DNA of 7,529 nucleotides from Chryseobacterium gleum (GTDB taxonomy: Bacteria; Bacteroidota; Bacteroidia; Flavobacteriales_D; Sanyastnellaceae): the NCBI GenBank assembly GCA_943330925.2, contig CALQJP020000109.1, positions 1 to 7,529 on the forward strand, given 5' to 3'. The position numbers and the translations under genes are program-made. Below, one piece after another: positions 1-6,455 of this stretch; within the stretch, counting starts at the first letter, position 1; every line of letters begins with the position of its first letter. Below the pieces are notes generated by a model, which saw only the letters and a list, made by a program, of their open reading frames with translations, ran no database searches and was not told the origin of the DNA.

Positions 1-1185
1 AGTTACATCGATCTGCATGCTGTCGACACAGTTGGCAGAATTGAAATAAATGGTGTGCGCTCCGCCGCCTGCCAAATCCGGATCAAAGTAATTGCTGCCT
101 TCTATTACACCACTCCCCGACCAGACACCTGTAGTTCCTGCCTGCAGAAGGATGTCGGGTTCCGACTGACACACGGTCTGGTCTTGGGTAAAAATGTTTA
201 CGTTTTCGATGGTGATGGTAATGGATTGAGAAAGCTGCTGCGAAGTTTCCAACTCGGTTATGACAACAGAATACGTAGTAGTTGTTGCCGGACAAATCGT
301 GTGCGGACCAGCTGTGGGCGGCAAACCTCCGCTCCATGCATAGGAGTAATTGAAACAACCGAGTGTTTCAACGCTGAGCGAAGTGCATTCACCAGGGCAA
401 ACGGATGGCGACTCGGCCATAACTTGAGCATTGATAGGGCAGTTATCAAATAGAAAAGAAGTACCCAACTCAAACTCATGCAGCGTGCCGCATGCATCCG
501 GTATTTGCATGGTAAGATTTACAAGCACATTGCAATTGAATGAAAATGGATGATCGAGTGTGAGTGTAACAAAATCGGTCATACCTGCTGCACAGTTGGC
601 ATCCACTTCAACCACCTCAAAAACTTCCGAGCTGGAAGCAACCTCAAACAGCGCACCGCTGAACCATGCGCAGGGTATAGAAGACGAAAGTTCAACATTG
701 AATTGCGAAGACTCGCAGGCCGGAGGATTCGGAACTGAGAGCCCCGGCGCTAATGGCAAGGCAACTTCTGAAGACCAATACAGACTGAACCCAGCATTAG
801 AGACACTGCCATCGGATGTAAACACAAGTGAAACCGTACCCGATGTTGCAACCAGTTGGCCCGGCAAATTCTGTCCGGTGAAAACACCCAACACGACACC
901 GGCCGAGACAGCCCCGTCATAAACGGTCAAAAAATCAACATTCTCCTGAAGCGAAAATGCACCGTAAAAAGTGAGTGTTACAATACCGTCAGCTTCGATG
1001 ACAGTGGTAATGTTTTCATTCAAACCGTATGGAGCAGAAGGGCCACCGCTATCATACAATCGTCCGAAACAATTGCTGATTGTGGTTTGTGACATGTTGA
1101 ATTGAGCATAATCCCACTGCGCTTTACCAACCAATGGCAGCGACAGAAACAACATCCATACTCCCAAGCGAAAGAAGGCTTTCAT
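1..1185 (-). CDS. Secreted multidomain protein with CUB and PKD-like domains (5' part; runs off left edge)
   Basis: The frame is open from an ATG at 1185-1183 to the window edge, giving 395 visible residues and no stop. Residues 1-22 form a signal peptide: K2/R6, a hydrophobic core, then GKA before Q23, a cleavage context typical of Bacteroidota. Residues about 38-138 match a CUB domain: NCFGRLYDSGG at the start, DFLTVYDG in the middle, and GTVSLVFTSDGS then GFSLYW at the end. Residues about 150-255 form a Cys-containing beta-rich module of the kind seen in gliding- or T9SS-associated proteins. Residues about 255-325 are PKD-like (CPGECTSL, YAWSGG, TTTTYSVVIT). From about 330 a further Ig-like repeat begins (VCQSEPDILLQAG, GVWSGSGV). 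Such proteins usually end in a T9SS or gliding-motility C-terminal domain, but that part is outside the window. Role is probably adhesion or surface structure (inference). The domain reading is confident; the function is not known. Confidence 0.87.
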   Translation of the reverse strand, partial: MKAFFRLGVWMLFLSLPLVGKAQWDYAQFNMSQTTISNCFGRLYDSGGPSAPYGLNENITTVIEADGIVTLTFYGAFSLQENVDFLTVYDGAVSAGVVLGVFTGQNLPGQLVATSGTVSLVFTSDGSVSNAGFSLYWSSEVALPLAPGLSVPNPPACESSQFNVELSSSIPCAWFSGALFEVASSSEVFEVVEVDANCAAGMTDFVTLTLDHPFSFNCNVLVNLTMQIPDACGTLHEFELGTSFLFDNCPINAQVMAESPSVCPGECTSLSVETLGCFNYSYAWSGGLPPTAGPHTICPATTTTYSVVITELETSQQLSQSITITIENVNIFTQDQTVCQSEPDILLQAGTTGVWSGSGVIEGSNYFDPDLAGGGAHTIYFNSANCVDSMQIDVT

Positions 1186-1335
1186 AAGCAGATTTAGGGT
1201 ATATAAAATAAATACGGTGCAAATTACTACACAATGACGGCCCACACGATTGGTGCATTGCAAGGTCTGTAAACATCCGATTGTCGAATACACAGATTCG
1301 TCATACGACATGACTGAACGCTCCGAATTGCATCT

Positions 1336-1343
1336 TACCTTTG
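1336..1343 (+). promoter_or_regulatory. Candidate -7 promoter box of panB
   Basis: TACCTTTG fits the Bacteroidota -7 consensus TAnnTTTG exactly. It ends 4 nt before the panB ATG, so transcription would begin at or very near the start codon. No convincing -33 TTG lies 17-23 nt upstream, which lowers confidence. The rest of the 162-bp divergent spacer (1186-1347) shows no other clear element. Confidence 0.5.
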
Positions 1344-1347
1344 CCAC

Positions 1348-2163
1348 ATGTCGGTTAATAAAGAAGTACGTCGCATCACTACCAACACCTTGCAGGAAAT
1401 GAAGCTCCGGGGAGAAAAAATCTCGATGCTCACTTCCTATGATTACAGCATGGCCCGTTTGGTAGACGGTGCCGGTATCGACGCCATATTGGTTGGCGAC
1501 AGCGCGAGCAATGTCATGGCAGGCCATGAAACAACACTGCCCATTACCCTCGACCAAATGATCTACCACGCTCAAGGCGTGGTAAGGGCAGCGAAGCGCT
1601 GCCTTGTTGTAGTCGACTTGCCATTCGGTTCGTACCAGGGAAACTCAAAAGAAGCGCTCAACTCGGCCATTCGCATCATGAAGGAGAGCGGTGCACATGC
1701 CGTAAAAATGGAGGGCGGAGCTGAAATACGCGAATCCATTCAACGGATACTGACAGCAGGCATACCTGTAATGGGACACCTGGGATTAACGCCACAAAGC
1801 ATCTACAAATTCGGCACATACCAGGTGCGAGCCAAAGAAGAACAAGAGGCCGAGCGATTGCTAAGCGATGCACGAGTACTCAATGAATGCGGGTGCTTTG
1901 CTCTCGTGCTGGAAAAAATTCCGGCAGCGCTGGCAGCGCAGGTCACGCAATCGATTGAAATTCCGACCATCGGCATTGGCGCAGGCTCACAAGTTGACGG
2001 ACAAATTCTCGTTGTTAATGACATGCTGGGGTTTACCCAAGACTTCAGCCCTCGTTTTTTGCGACGATACATGAATGCGGGCGAACAAATTCACGACGCT
2101 GTTAGCCGTTATGTGACGGATGTTAAAGGCGGTGAATTCCCCAATTCCAAAGAACAGTACTAA
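1348..2163 (+). CDS. panB: 3-methyl-2-oxobutanoate hydroxymethyltransferase (ketopantoate hydroxymethyltransferase)
   Basis: PanB transfers the hydroxymethyl group from 5,10-methylenetetrahydrofolate to 2-oxoisovalerate, giving ketopantoate. This is the first committed step to pantothenate and CoA, in the cytoplasm. The protein has 271 residues, normal for the family, and is a TIM barrel. Visible signatures are ILVGDSASNVMAGHETTLPI (residues 47-66), VVVDLPFGSYQ (87-97), HAVKMEGG (117-124), PVMGHLGLTPQS (140-151), LEKIP (188-192) and IGIGAG (208-213). By family knowledge D51, D90 and E122 are the Mg-binding residues, K120 a substrate contact and E189 the catalytic acid/base. The usual HDMLG motif reads NDMLG here. 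The start is chosen because MSVNKEVRRITT is the usual N-terminus in Bacteroidota. The next gene lies 52 bp downstream on the same strand. Confidence 0.97.
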   Translation: MSVNKEVRRITTNTLQEMKLRGEKISMLTSYDYSMARLVDGAGIDAILVGDSASNVMAGHETTLPITLDQMIYHAQGVVRAAKRCLVVVDLPFGSYQGNSKEALNSAIRIMKESGAHAVKMEGGAEIRESIQRILTAGIPVMGHLGLTPQSIYKFGTYQVRAKEEQEAERLLSDARVLNECGCFALVLEKIPAALAAQVTQSIEIPTIGIGAGSQVDGQILVVNDMLGFTQDFSPRFLRRYMNAGEQIHDAVSRYVTDVKGGEFPNSKEQY

Positions 2164-2182
2164 CGTAAGGATACCCTTCGAA

Positions 2183-2198
2183 GCGATGACGGCATCGC
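2183..2198. repeat. Small perfect inverted repeat between panB and the pseudouridine synthase gene
   Basis: GCGATG and CATCGC form a 6-bp stem around an ACGG tetraloop. No U-tract follows (ATATTTAAAC), so it is not a convincing intrinsic terminator. It could be a processing or attenuation hairpin, or chance. Confidence 0.3.
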
Positions 2199-2215
2199 AT
2201 ATTTAAACGAGTAGC

Positions 2216-2986
2216 ATGGAACAACATTCACCTTCCTCAAAAGGCATACGCGATTGGCGCCAAGCGCCGAAAGAACCCATCATTATGAGCACCGTCGAGA
2301 ATTTGCGCGTGCTCTACGAAGACAACCATATCGTGGTTGTGAACAAGCGTAACTCCGACATCATTCAAAGCGACATCAGCGGCGATCAAACCCTCTGCGA
2401 TACGGTAAAGAACTACGTTAAGCAGAAATACAATAAGCCCGGCTTGGCTTTTATAGGAACGGTTCACCGCCTCGACCGCCCGGTTAGCGGCATAGTAATT
2501 TATGCGCGCACAACCAAGGCGCTCAACCGCCTTTCGAACATGTTTAAGTATCGGGAGGTCCAAAAAACTTACTGGGCCATTGTAAAAGGTACTCCAGACC
2601 CGGAAGAAGGAAAAATCATCAACTACCTCTGGAAAGATCAAAAGCTGAATAAAACGTTTGCCTACTCCGAAGCCGGTCCCGACCGGAAAGAATCGGAGTT
2701 GAGCTACAAGGTGGTGGGCATCGGCGACAACTACACCTTTGTAGAAGTATACCCCAAAACTGGTCGTCACCATCAGATACGAGCCACCCTGGCCAGCCTC
2801 AATTGTCCTATCAAGGGCGACATTAAATACGGAGCCAAGCGCACCAACGACAACGCTTCCATTCACTTGCACGCTCGAAAAATCGAATTTTTGCACCCCG
2901 TCAAGAAAACGCCTGTATGCATTGTTGCTCCCCCACCCGATGATGCGCTGTGGAACGAATTTCTGCGGGTTTCTTTCGACATCTGA
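2216..2986 (+). CDS. RluA-family RNA pseudouridine synthase
   Basis: The enzyme isomerises specific uridines in rRNA or tRNA to pseudouridine, in the cytoplasm. The fold starts at LRVLYEDNHIVVVNKR (residues 30-45). The catalytic motif HRLDRPVSG lies at 84-92, with D87 as the catalytic Asp. QKTYWAIVKG (116-125) carries the family Tyr, and KTGRHHQIRATL (181-192) is the conserved RNA-binding strand. There is no N-terminal S4 domain, so it is a short RluA-type member; the target uridine cannot be told. The 2216 start is the longest option. The ATG at 2285 (residue 24) is equally plausible, because the family usually begins just before LxVLYEDNH and neither start has a Shine-Dalgarno sequence. No separate promoter was seen, so it probably shares a transcript with panB. 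Confidence 0.93.
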   Translation: MEQHSPSSKGIRDWRQAPKEPIIMSTVENLRVLYEDNHIVVVNKRNSDIIQSDISGDQTLCDTVKNYVKQKYNKPGLAFIGTVHRLDRPVSGIVIYARTTKALNRLSNMFKYREVQKTYWAIVKGTPDPEEGKIINYLWKDQKLNKTFAYSEAGPDRKESELSYKVVGIGDNYTFVEVYPKTGRHHQIRATLASLNCPIKGDIKYGAKRTNDNASIHLHARKIEFLHPVKKTPVCIVAPPPDDALWNEFLRVSFDI

Positions 2987-3142
2987 AGACAATCGTCCTT
3001 GCCGCATCGAGCGTCGTTACACTCAAAAACGCGCCTGAACTGCCGCCGAAGAGGGCTAAGAACCCACCCAAATAGCATCGTGCTGGTTGGTCATGCACGA
3101 ACCAATGTTGAAAAACGATTTCAAAACCACCACTTTATCATT

Positions 3143-3170
3143 TTGAGCGTGGATGGGTTGACTAAATTTG
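3143..3170 (+). promoter_or_regulatory. Promoter of the OmpA-like/TPR lipoprotein gene
   Basis: A -33 TTG (3143-3145) and a perfect -7 box TAAATTTG (3163-3170) are separated by 17 nt, within the range described for Bacteroidota housekeeping promoters. The predicted 5' leader to the ATG at 3209 is about 35 nt, AT-rich and without a Shine-Dalgarno sequence, as usual in this phylum. The rest of the 2987-3208 spacer shows no gene or clear terminator. Confidence 0.65.
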
Positions 3171-3208
3171 CGGTTGAATTTTATTAGAAACCAATTCAAT
3201 TAAATCGC

Positions 3209-4909
3209 ATGAAAAATAACGGCTTCTATTTTCTCGCAGCTGTTCTGTGCGCAGCCATAGTTGTGGGATGCGCCAATTTAAAATCCATGGAGAAGGCTGC
3301 CCAAGAAATGGGTGTTAAGTCTAATCCTAACCCACTCGAAGTACACGGCGATACTGTGGCTTTGACTGTTTCCGGAACATTTCCTCCTAAATACTTCCCT
3401 AAAAAGGCAAGCATGGAAGCTATTCCAGTGTTCGTGCACAACGGCAAGGAAACCCGCTTCAAGACAAGCTACTACCAAGGTGAACAAGCTGTAGGCAATG
3501 GCAGCGTGGTTCCGTTCAAAATCGGAAAGAGCTTTACCTATACCGACCGTGTAGCTTACACTCCCGAAATGGCCAACGGCAAACTCGAGTTGCGCATCCA
3601 CGGCCGCATGGGTAAGAAAGAAACCGACTTCCCTGCACTGGCAATCGGTGAGGGTATCATTACTACGCCTTACCTCATTAAGAATGATGACAAGTGCATC
3701 TGGAGCAAAGACCAATTCGTTCGCACGCTCAGCTACACCAACGACAGCACGCAAATCAACTTCGACTACAACTCGTCGACCTTGAAGCCTGCTGAGCTGA
3801 AGCAAGCCGACATGGTGAACTTGGGCAAATGGATGCAAAGCGTGGCCACCAACCCAGCTCTGGTAATCAAGAAAATTGAATTCACTTCGTATGCTTCACC
3901 TGAAGGCGAAATGTTACTCAACGACAACTTGGCCAACGAACGCGCCGATGCCGGCAAGAAGGCCTTTATGGACCTTGCCAAGAAAATGAAACTTACCAAT
4001 GCACCTGAAAGCCTATTCACTCTTACTCCAAAAGGAGAAGACTGGGAAGGTTTCCGCTCTGCAATGGAAGCTTCAAACATTGAAGATCGTAACATCATCA
4101 TCAACGTATTGAAGATGACCACCGATTTGCAAAAACGCGAAGAGGAGATCAAAAACATATCTAAGACCTACACCGAAATTCAAAAGGACATCTTCCCAGG
4201 TTTGCGTCGTTGCCGCGTGCTGATCAACTACGATCTGCAGGGATACAGCGATGAAGAACTCGTTCAAATCGGCTCTAGCAATCCTGCACAGTTGAAATAC
4301 GAAGAGTTGATGCGTGCAGGCTCTTTGATTGATGATTTGAATAAGAAAGCTGCAATCTATCAGGCTGCAACAGCACTGCCTGCAGCTGACTACCGCTCAT
4401 TCAACAACCTCGGCTGCGTGTATTACATGCAAAACAAACTTGCGGATGCTCAAACCAACTGGAACAAAGCCTACAGCCTGAAGAAGTGCGCTGAAACCGC
4501 TAACAACATGGGTATAGTGAAGCGTGTAAATGGTGATCGTAAAGGTGCTATGACCTACTTCAATGAAGCAGGCGCCGGTGCCGAAACCAATTACAACAAA
4601 GGCCTCATCGATATTCAGAATGGTAACTACAGTGGCGCCGTTAGCAACATGGCTGCTTTCAAAACATTCAACTCTTCATTGGCGAAACTGCTCAATAAAG
4701 ACAGCGGAGCAGCGAAGAGCGATATCGACGCAAGCGGTGATAGCTCTGCGAAAGCTGACTATCTGCGTGCAGTTATCTGCGCTCGCAGCGGCGACGGAGC
4801 CGGCGTTGGAACGAACTTGCGCAACGCAGTTCAGAAAGATGCTTCTCTCGGTGAAAAAGCGAAGAGTGATTTGGAATTCCGCAATCACAAGGACCAGACG
4901 AACTTCTAA
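3209..4909 (+). CDS. Envelope lipoprotein with OmpA-like domain and TPR repeats
   Basis: The 566-residue protein starts with a lipoprotein signal peptide: K2, a hydrophobic core, and VVGC with C21 as the lipidated Cys. CANLKS after cleavage lacks an obvious acidic surface-export signal, so I infer a periplasm-facing anchor. Residues about 43-155 form a beta-rich domain of unknown function (PLEVHGDTV, GTFPPKYFPKKA, YTPEM). Residues about 180-342 are OmpA-like: INFDYNSSTLKP, then EFTSYASPEGE, then NLANERA, with a GEDW motif at 276-279. The position of the usual peptidoglycan-binding Asp is S230, while R245 is retained. Residues about 395-560 hold TPR-type helical repeats (FNNLGCVYYMQNKLADAQTNW, NNMGIVKRVNGDRKGAMTYF). 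It probably links envelope complexes or peptidoglycan, but the exact role is unknown. Own promoter and a strong terminator suggest a single-gene, well-expressed unit. Confidence 0.9.
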   Translation: MKNNGFYFLAAVLCAAIVVGCANLKSMEKAAQEMGVKSNPNPLEVHGDTVALTVSGTFPPKYFPKKASMEAIPVFVHNGKETRFKTSYYQGEQAVGNGSVVPFKIGKSFTYTDRVAYTPEMANGKLELRIHGRMGKKETDFPALAIGEGIITTPYLIKNDDKCIWSKDQFVRTLSYTNDSTQINFDYNSSTLKPAELKQADMVNLGKWMQSVATNPALVIKKIEFTSYASPEGEMLLNDNLANERADAGKKAFMDLAKKMKLTNAPESLFTLTPKGEDWEGFRSAMEASNIEDRNIIINVLKMTTDLQKREEEIKNISKTYTEIQKDIFPGLRRCRVLINYDLQGYSDEELVQIGSSNPAQLKYEELMRAGSLIDDLNKKAAIYQAATALPAADYRSFNNLGCVYYMQNKLADAQTNWNKAYSLKKCAETANNMGIVKRVNGDRKGAMTYFNEAGAGAETNYNKGLIDIQNGNYSGAVSNMAAFKTFNSSLAKLLNKDSGAAKSDIDASGDSSAKADYLRAVICARSGDGAGVGTNLRNAVQKDASLGEKAKSDLEFRNHKDQTNF

Positions 4910-4930
4910 CATTCATGATATTAAAAAAAG

Positions 4931-4956
4931 AACCGCCTACTCGGCGGTTTTTTTTT
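4931..4956 (+). terminator. Intrinsic terminator after the lipoprotein gene
   Basis: A perfect 7-bp stem AACCGCC/GGCGGTT (4931-4937 and 4943-4949) with a 5-nt loop TACTC is followed by a T-run to 4956. It begins 21 nt after the stop codon. An A-run at 4923-4929 would also let it work on the other strand. Confidence 0.92.
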
Positions 4957-4993
4957 GCTTAAAACTGAACGGATTGTAGGATTCTAGGGGCGC

Positions 4994-5028
4994 CAACCTT
5001 CAACTTTCAACCTTCAACCATTAACCCT
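4994..5028 (+). repeat. Five-unit degenerate heptamer tandem repeat
   Basis: Five consecutive 7-nt units of consensus CAACCTT cover 4994-5028. Units 1 and 3 are identical, unit 2 differs by one base, and units 4 and 5 are more diverged (CAACCAT, TAACCCT). The array ends 6 nt before the proposed -7 box of the thioesterase gene, so it occupies the -33 region. Confidence 0.65.
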
Positions 5029-5034
5029 CCCCCC

Positions 5035-5042
5035 TATCTTCG
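5035..5042 (+). promoter_or_regulatory. Candidate -7 promoter box of the thioesterase-isochorismate synthase unit
   Basis: TATCTTCG matches TAnnTTTG at all but one fixed position. It ends 4 nt before the ATG at 5047, the same spacing as at panB. The -33 position holds TTC (5013-5015) with a 19-nt spacer, not the ideal TTG. Confidence 0.45.
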
Positions 5043-5046
5043 CCCC

Positions 5047-5454
5047 ATGAGCCTGAACGACGCAAACAATCTTTCCTCCAGCACGCTTCTTGGTGCACTG
5101 GGCATAGAGTTTACTCATATAGCCGAGGGCCACATAGAGGCAACGATGCCTGTCGACCATCGCACGCAACAACCCTATGGACTGTTGCACGGTGGCGCAA
5201 GTGCCGCTTTGGCCGAAACGCTTGGAAGCTATGGCTCTCACCTTCTCGCTGCAGCAAACGGAGGAATTGCCGTTGGCGTAGAACTCAACATCAATCATGT
5301 GAAGTCGAAGCGAAACGGCACAGTCACGGGCATTGCAAAAATTCTTCATCAAGGAAGATCTATCCACATTTGGAACATCGATATCGTGGATGAGGAAAAA
5401 CAACTCATCGCCTCCAGCCGTCTAACCGTCATGGTGAAAGAAAAGAAGGGATGA
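5047..5454 (+). CDS. menI: Hotdog-fold acyl-CoA thioesterase, probable 1,4-dihydroxy-2-naphthoyl-CoA hydrolase
   Basis: The 135-residue protein is a PaaI/YdiI-type hotdog thioesterase, which hydrolyses acyl- or aroyl-CoA esters in the cytoplasm. EATMPVDHRTQQPYGLLHGG (31-50), ASAALAETLGS (51-61) and AVGVELNINHVKS (75-87) closely resemble E. coli YdiI (MenI). Q42, H48 and E57 have the same spacing as the YdiI active-site Gln, His and Glu, with E57 the likely nucleophile or general base. Its stop overlaps the start of the isochorismate synthase gene by 4 nt (ATGA), which supports a role in menaquinone synthesis: release of DHNA from DHNA-CoA. The family and fold are clear. Substrate assignment is inferred from similarity and context; a general or EntH-like proofreading thioesterase is the alternative. 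Confidence 0.88.
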   Translation: MSLNDANNLSSSTLLGALGIEFTHIAEGHIEATMPVDHRTQQPYGLLHGGASAALAETLGSYGSHLLAAANGGIAVGVELNINHVKSKRNGTVTGIAKILHQGRSIHIWNIDIVDEEKQLIASSRLTVMVKEKKG

Positions 5455-6407
5455 CCATCGATGATGCCATAGCGCACAATACGTTTTTCGCTCACTGTGT
5501 CTTACCCAGCGAGTTTGATTCCACGCGGCAGCGTCTTTCCTTTCACATGCCATCTGAAGCCGGCTACACTTCCGACGAAGGCATTCGACTCGATCTTTCC
5601 CCTTTCGCACCTTTTGTAAACAACGCCGTTCAATTGGCCACTGCGGAGCACGACCATGCAGGCTGTGTTACCGCGGCTCTGGAAGCCATTCAAAACGGTG
5701 CGCTTGAAAAAGTCGTGATCAGTTGTATCAAACAGGAGGCCCGCAAATCCACACCGCTTGAAACCATCTTTGAACGGTTGACAGAACGCTACCCCCATGC
5801 ATTCGTATATGTTCTCCATCATCCACAATATGGTGTTTGGATGGGCGCCACACCCGAATTATTGCTGCACAAGCATGAAGACACTTTTCGCACGGTTAGT
5901 CTGGCAGGTACACAGCCATTCATTGATGCACATGCCCTTCGTTGGACTGACAAACTTCAACATGAACAGCAAGTCGTAACGGATTTCATCCTCGAAAAAA
6001 TATCGATTTGCCAGGCCACACAGATTGAACTCAACGGACCCTATACCGCGCAGGCCGGTCCCCTCGCCCATCTGAAAACGGATATCCGATTTCATTCCAA
6101 TCAAAGCAGCGCGGCTATCATCGGTGAGCTTCAACCCACTCCCGCCGTCTGTGGATTGCCGCGTGAGCGCGCTCTAGCGTTCATTCTTGACCACTCCAAC
6201 TTCGAACGTCGACTGTACGCAGGTCGCATCGGACTTCACTTTCCATCGGGCGATGAAATTCATTTTGTGAATCTGCGCTGCATGCAAGTCTTCGACAGTC
6301 ATTTCGAATTACATGTTGGCGGTGGCATTGTTGAAGGATCCAATGCCGAAGACGAATGGCAAGAAACGGAAATGAAGGCAGACGTACTTCGAAAGCTGCT
6401 CCAATAA
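5451..6407 (+). CDS. menF: Isochorismate synthase (chorismate-binding enzyme)
   Basis: The enzyme converts chorismate to isochorismate, the entry to menaquinone (or to salicylate/catechol siderophores). The chorismate-binding fold is clear: LEKVVISC (85-92) with K87 as water-activating base, GATPELLL (132-139) with E136 as general acid, SLAGTQP (150-156), HEQQVV (171-176) with E172, QPTPAVCGLPRERALAFI (228-245), IHFVNLRCMQV (270-280), GGGIVEGSN (290-298) and EWQETEMK (302-309) with E302. E172 and E302 fit the Mg-binding Glu pair of EntC/MenF. The K87-E136 spacing (49) is close to EntC (50). Lys at this place argues against anthranilate synthase. At 318 residues it is shorter than E. coli EntC or MenF (about 390-430), mainly at the N-terminus. 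Its ATG overlaps the upstream stop (ATGA), so translation is probably coupled. No menD follows here. Confidence 0.92.
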   Translation: MTIDDAIAHNTFFAHCVLPSEFDSTRQRLSFHMPSEAGYTSDEGIRLDLSPFAPFVNNAVQLATAEHDHAGCVTAALEAIQNGALEKVVISCIKQEARKSTPLETIFERLTERYPHAFVYVLHHPQYGVWMGATPELLLHKHEDTFRTVSLAGTQPFIDAHALRWTDKLQHEQQVVTDFILEKISICQATQIELNGPYTAQAGPLAHLKTDIRFHSNQSSAAIIGELQPTPAVCGLPRERALAFILDHSNFERRLYAGRIGLHFPSGDEIHFVNLRCMQVFDSHFELHVGGGIVEGSNAEDEWQETEMKADVLRKLLQ

Positions 6408-6437
6408 AAAAAGCCCCGCACAGATGCGAGGCTTTTT
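6406..6437. terminator. Bidirectional intrinsic terminator between convergent genes
   Basis: A 9-bp stem (6411-6419 with 6426-6434) has one C-A mismatch and the 6-nt loop ACAGAT. It is flanked by an A-run (6406-6412) and a T-run (6433-6437), so each strand gets a U-tract. It lies directly after the isochorismate synthase stop and 18 nt beyond the stop of the convergent T9SS cargo gene, and probably serves both. Confidence 0.85.
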
Positions 6438-6455
6438 AATTTATTTTCTGATTGA

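Noticed and set aside
55..922. Several plus-strand open frames of 60-130 codons within 55-922
   Set aside because: They lie opposite a continuous 395-codon minus-strand frame with a signal peptide and CUB domain.
1220..1227. Possible minus-strand -7 box (GTAATTTG) for the CUB protein gene, 35 nt before its ATG
   Set aside because: It departs from TAnnTTTG at both leading bases and has no well-spaced -33 TTG.
2237..3007. Long minus-strand open frame (256 codons) opposite the pseudouridine synthase
   Set aside because: It has no recognisable motif and lies wholly antisense to a well-conserved enzyme, so it is a by-product of codon bias on the other strand.
3085..3104. Inverted repeat TTGGT/ACCAA in the spacer after the pseudouridine synthase gene
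   Set aside because: The stem is only 5 bp with a 9-nt loop and no following U-tract, so it is no better than chance.
2999..3187. Small plus-strand open frame in the spacer before the lipoprotein gene
   Set aside because: It starts at TTG, is rich in Arg and His with no family features, and runs across the promoter at 3143-3170.
3278..3838. Minus-strand open frame (186 codons) opposite the lipoprotein gene
   Set aside because: The plus strand encodes a clear lipoprotein with OmpA-like domain; the antisense product shows no family features.
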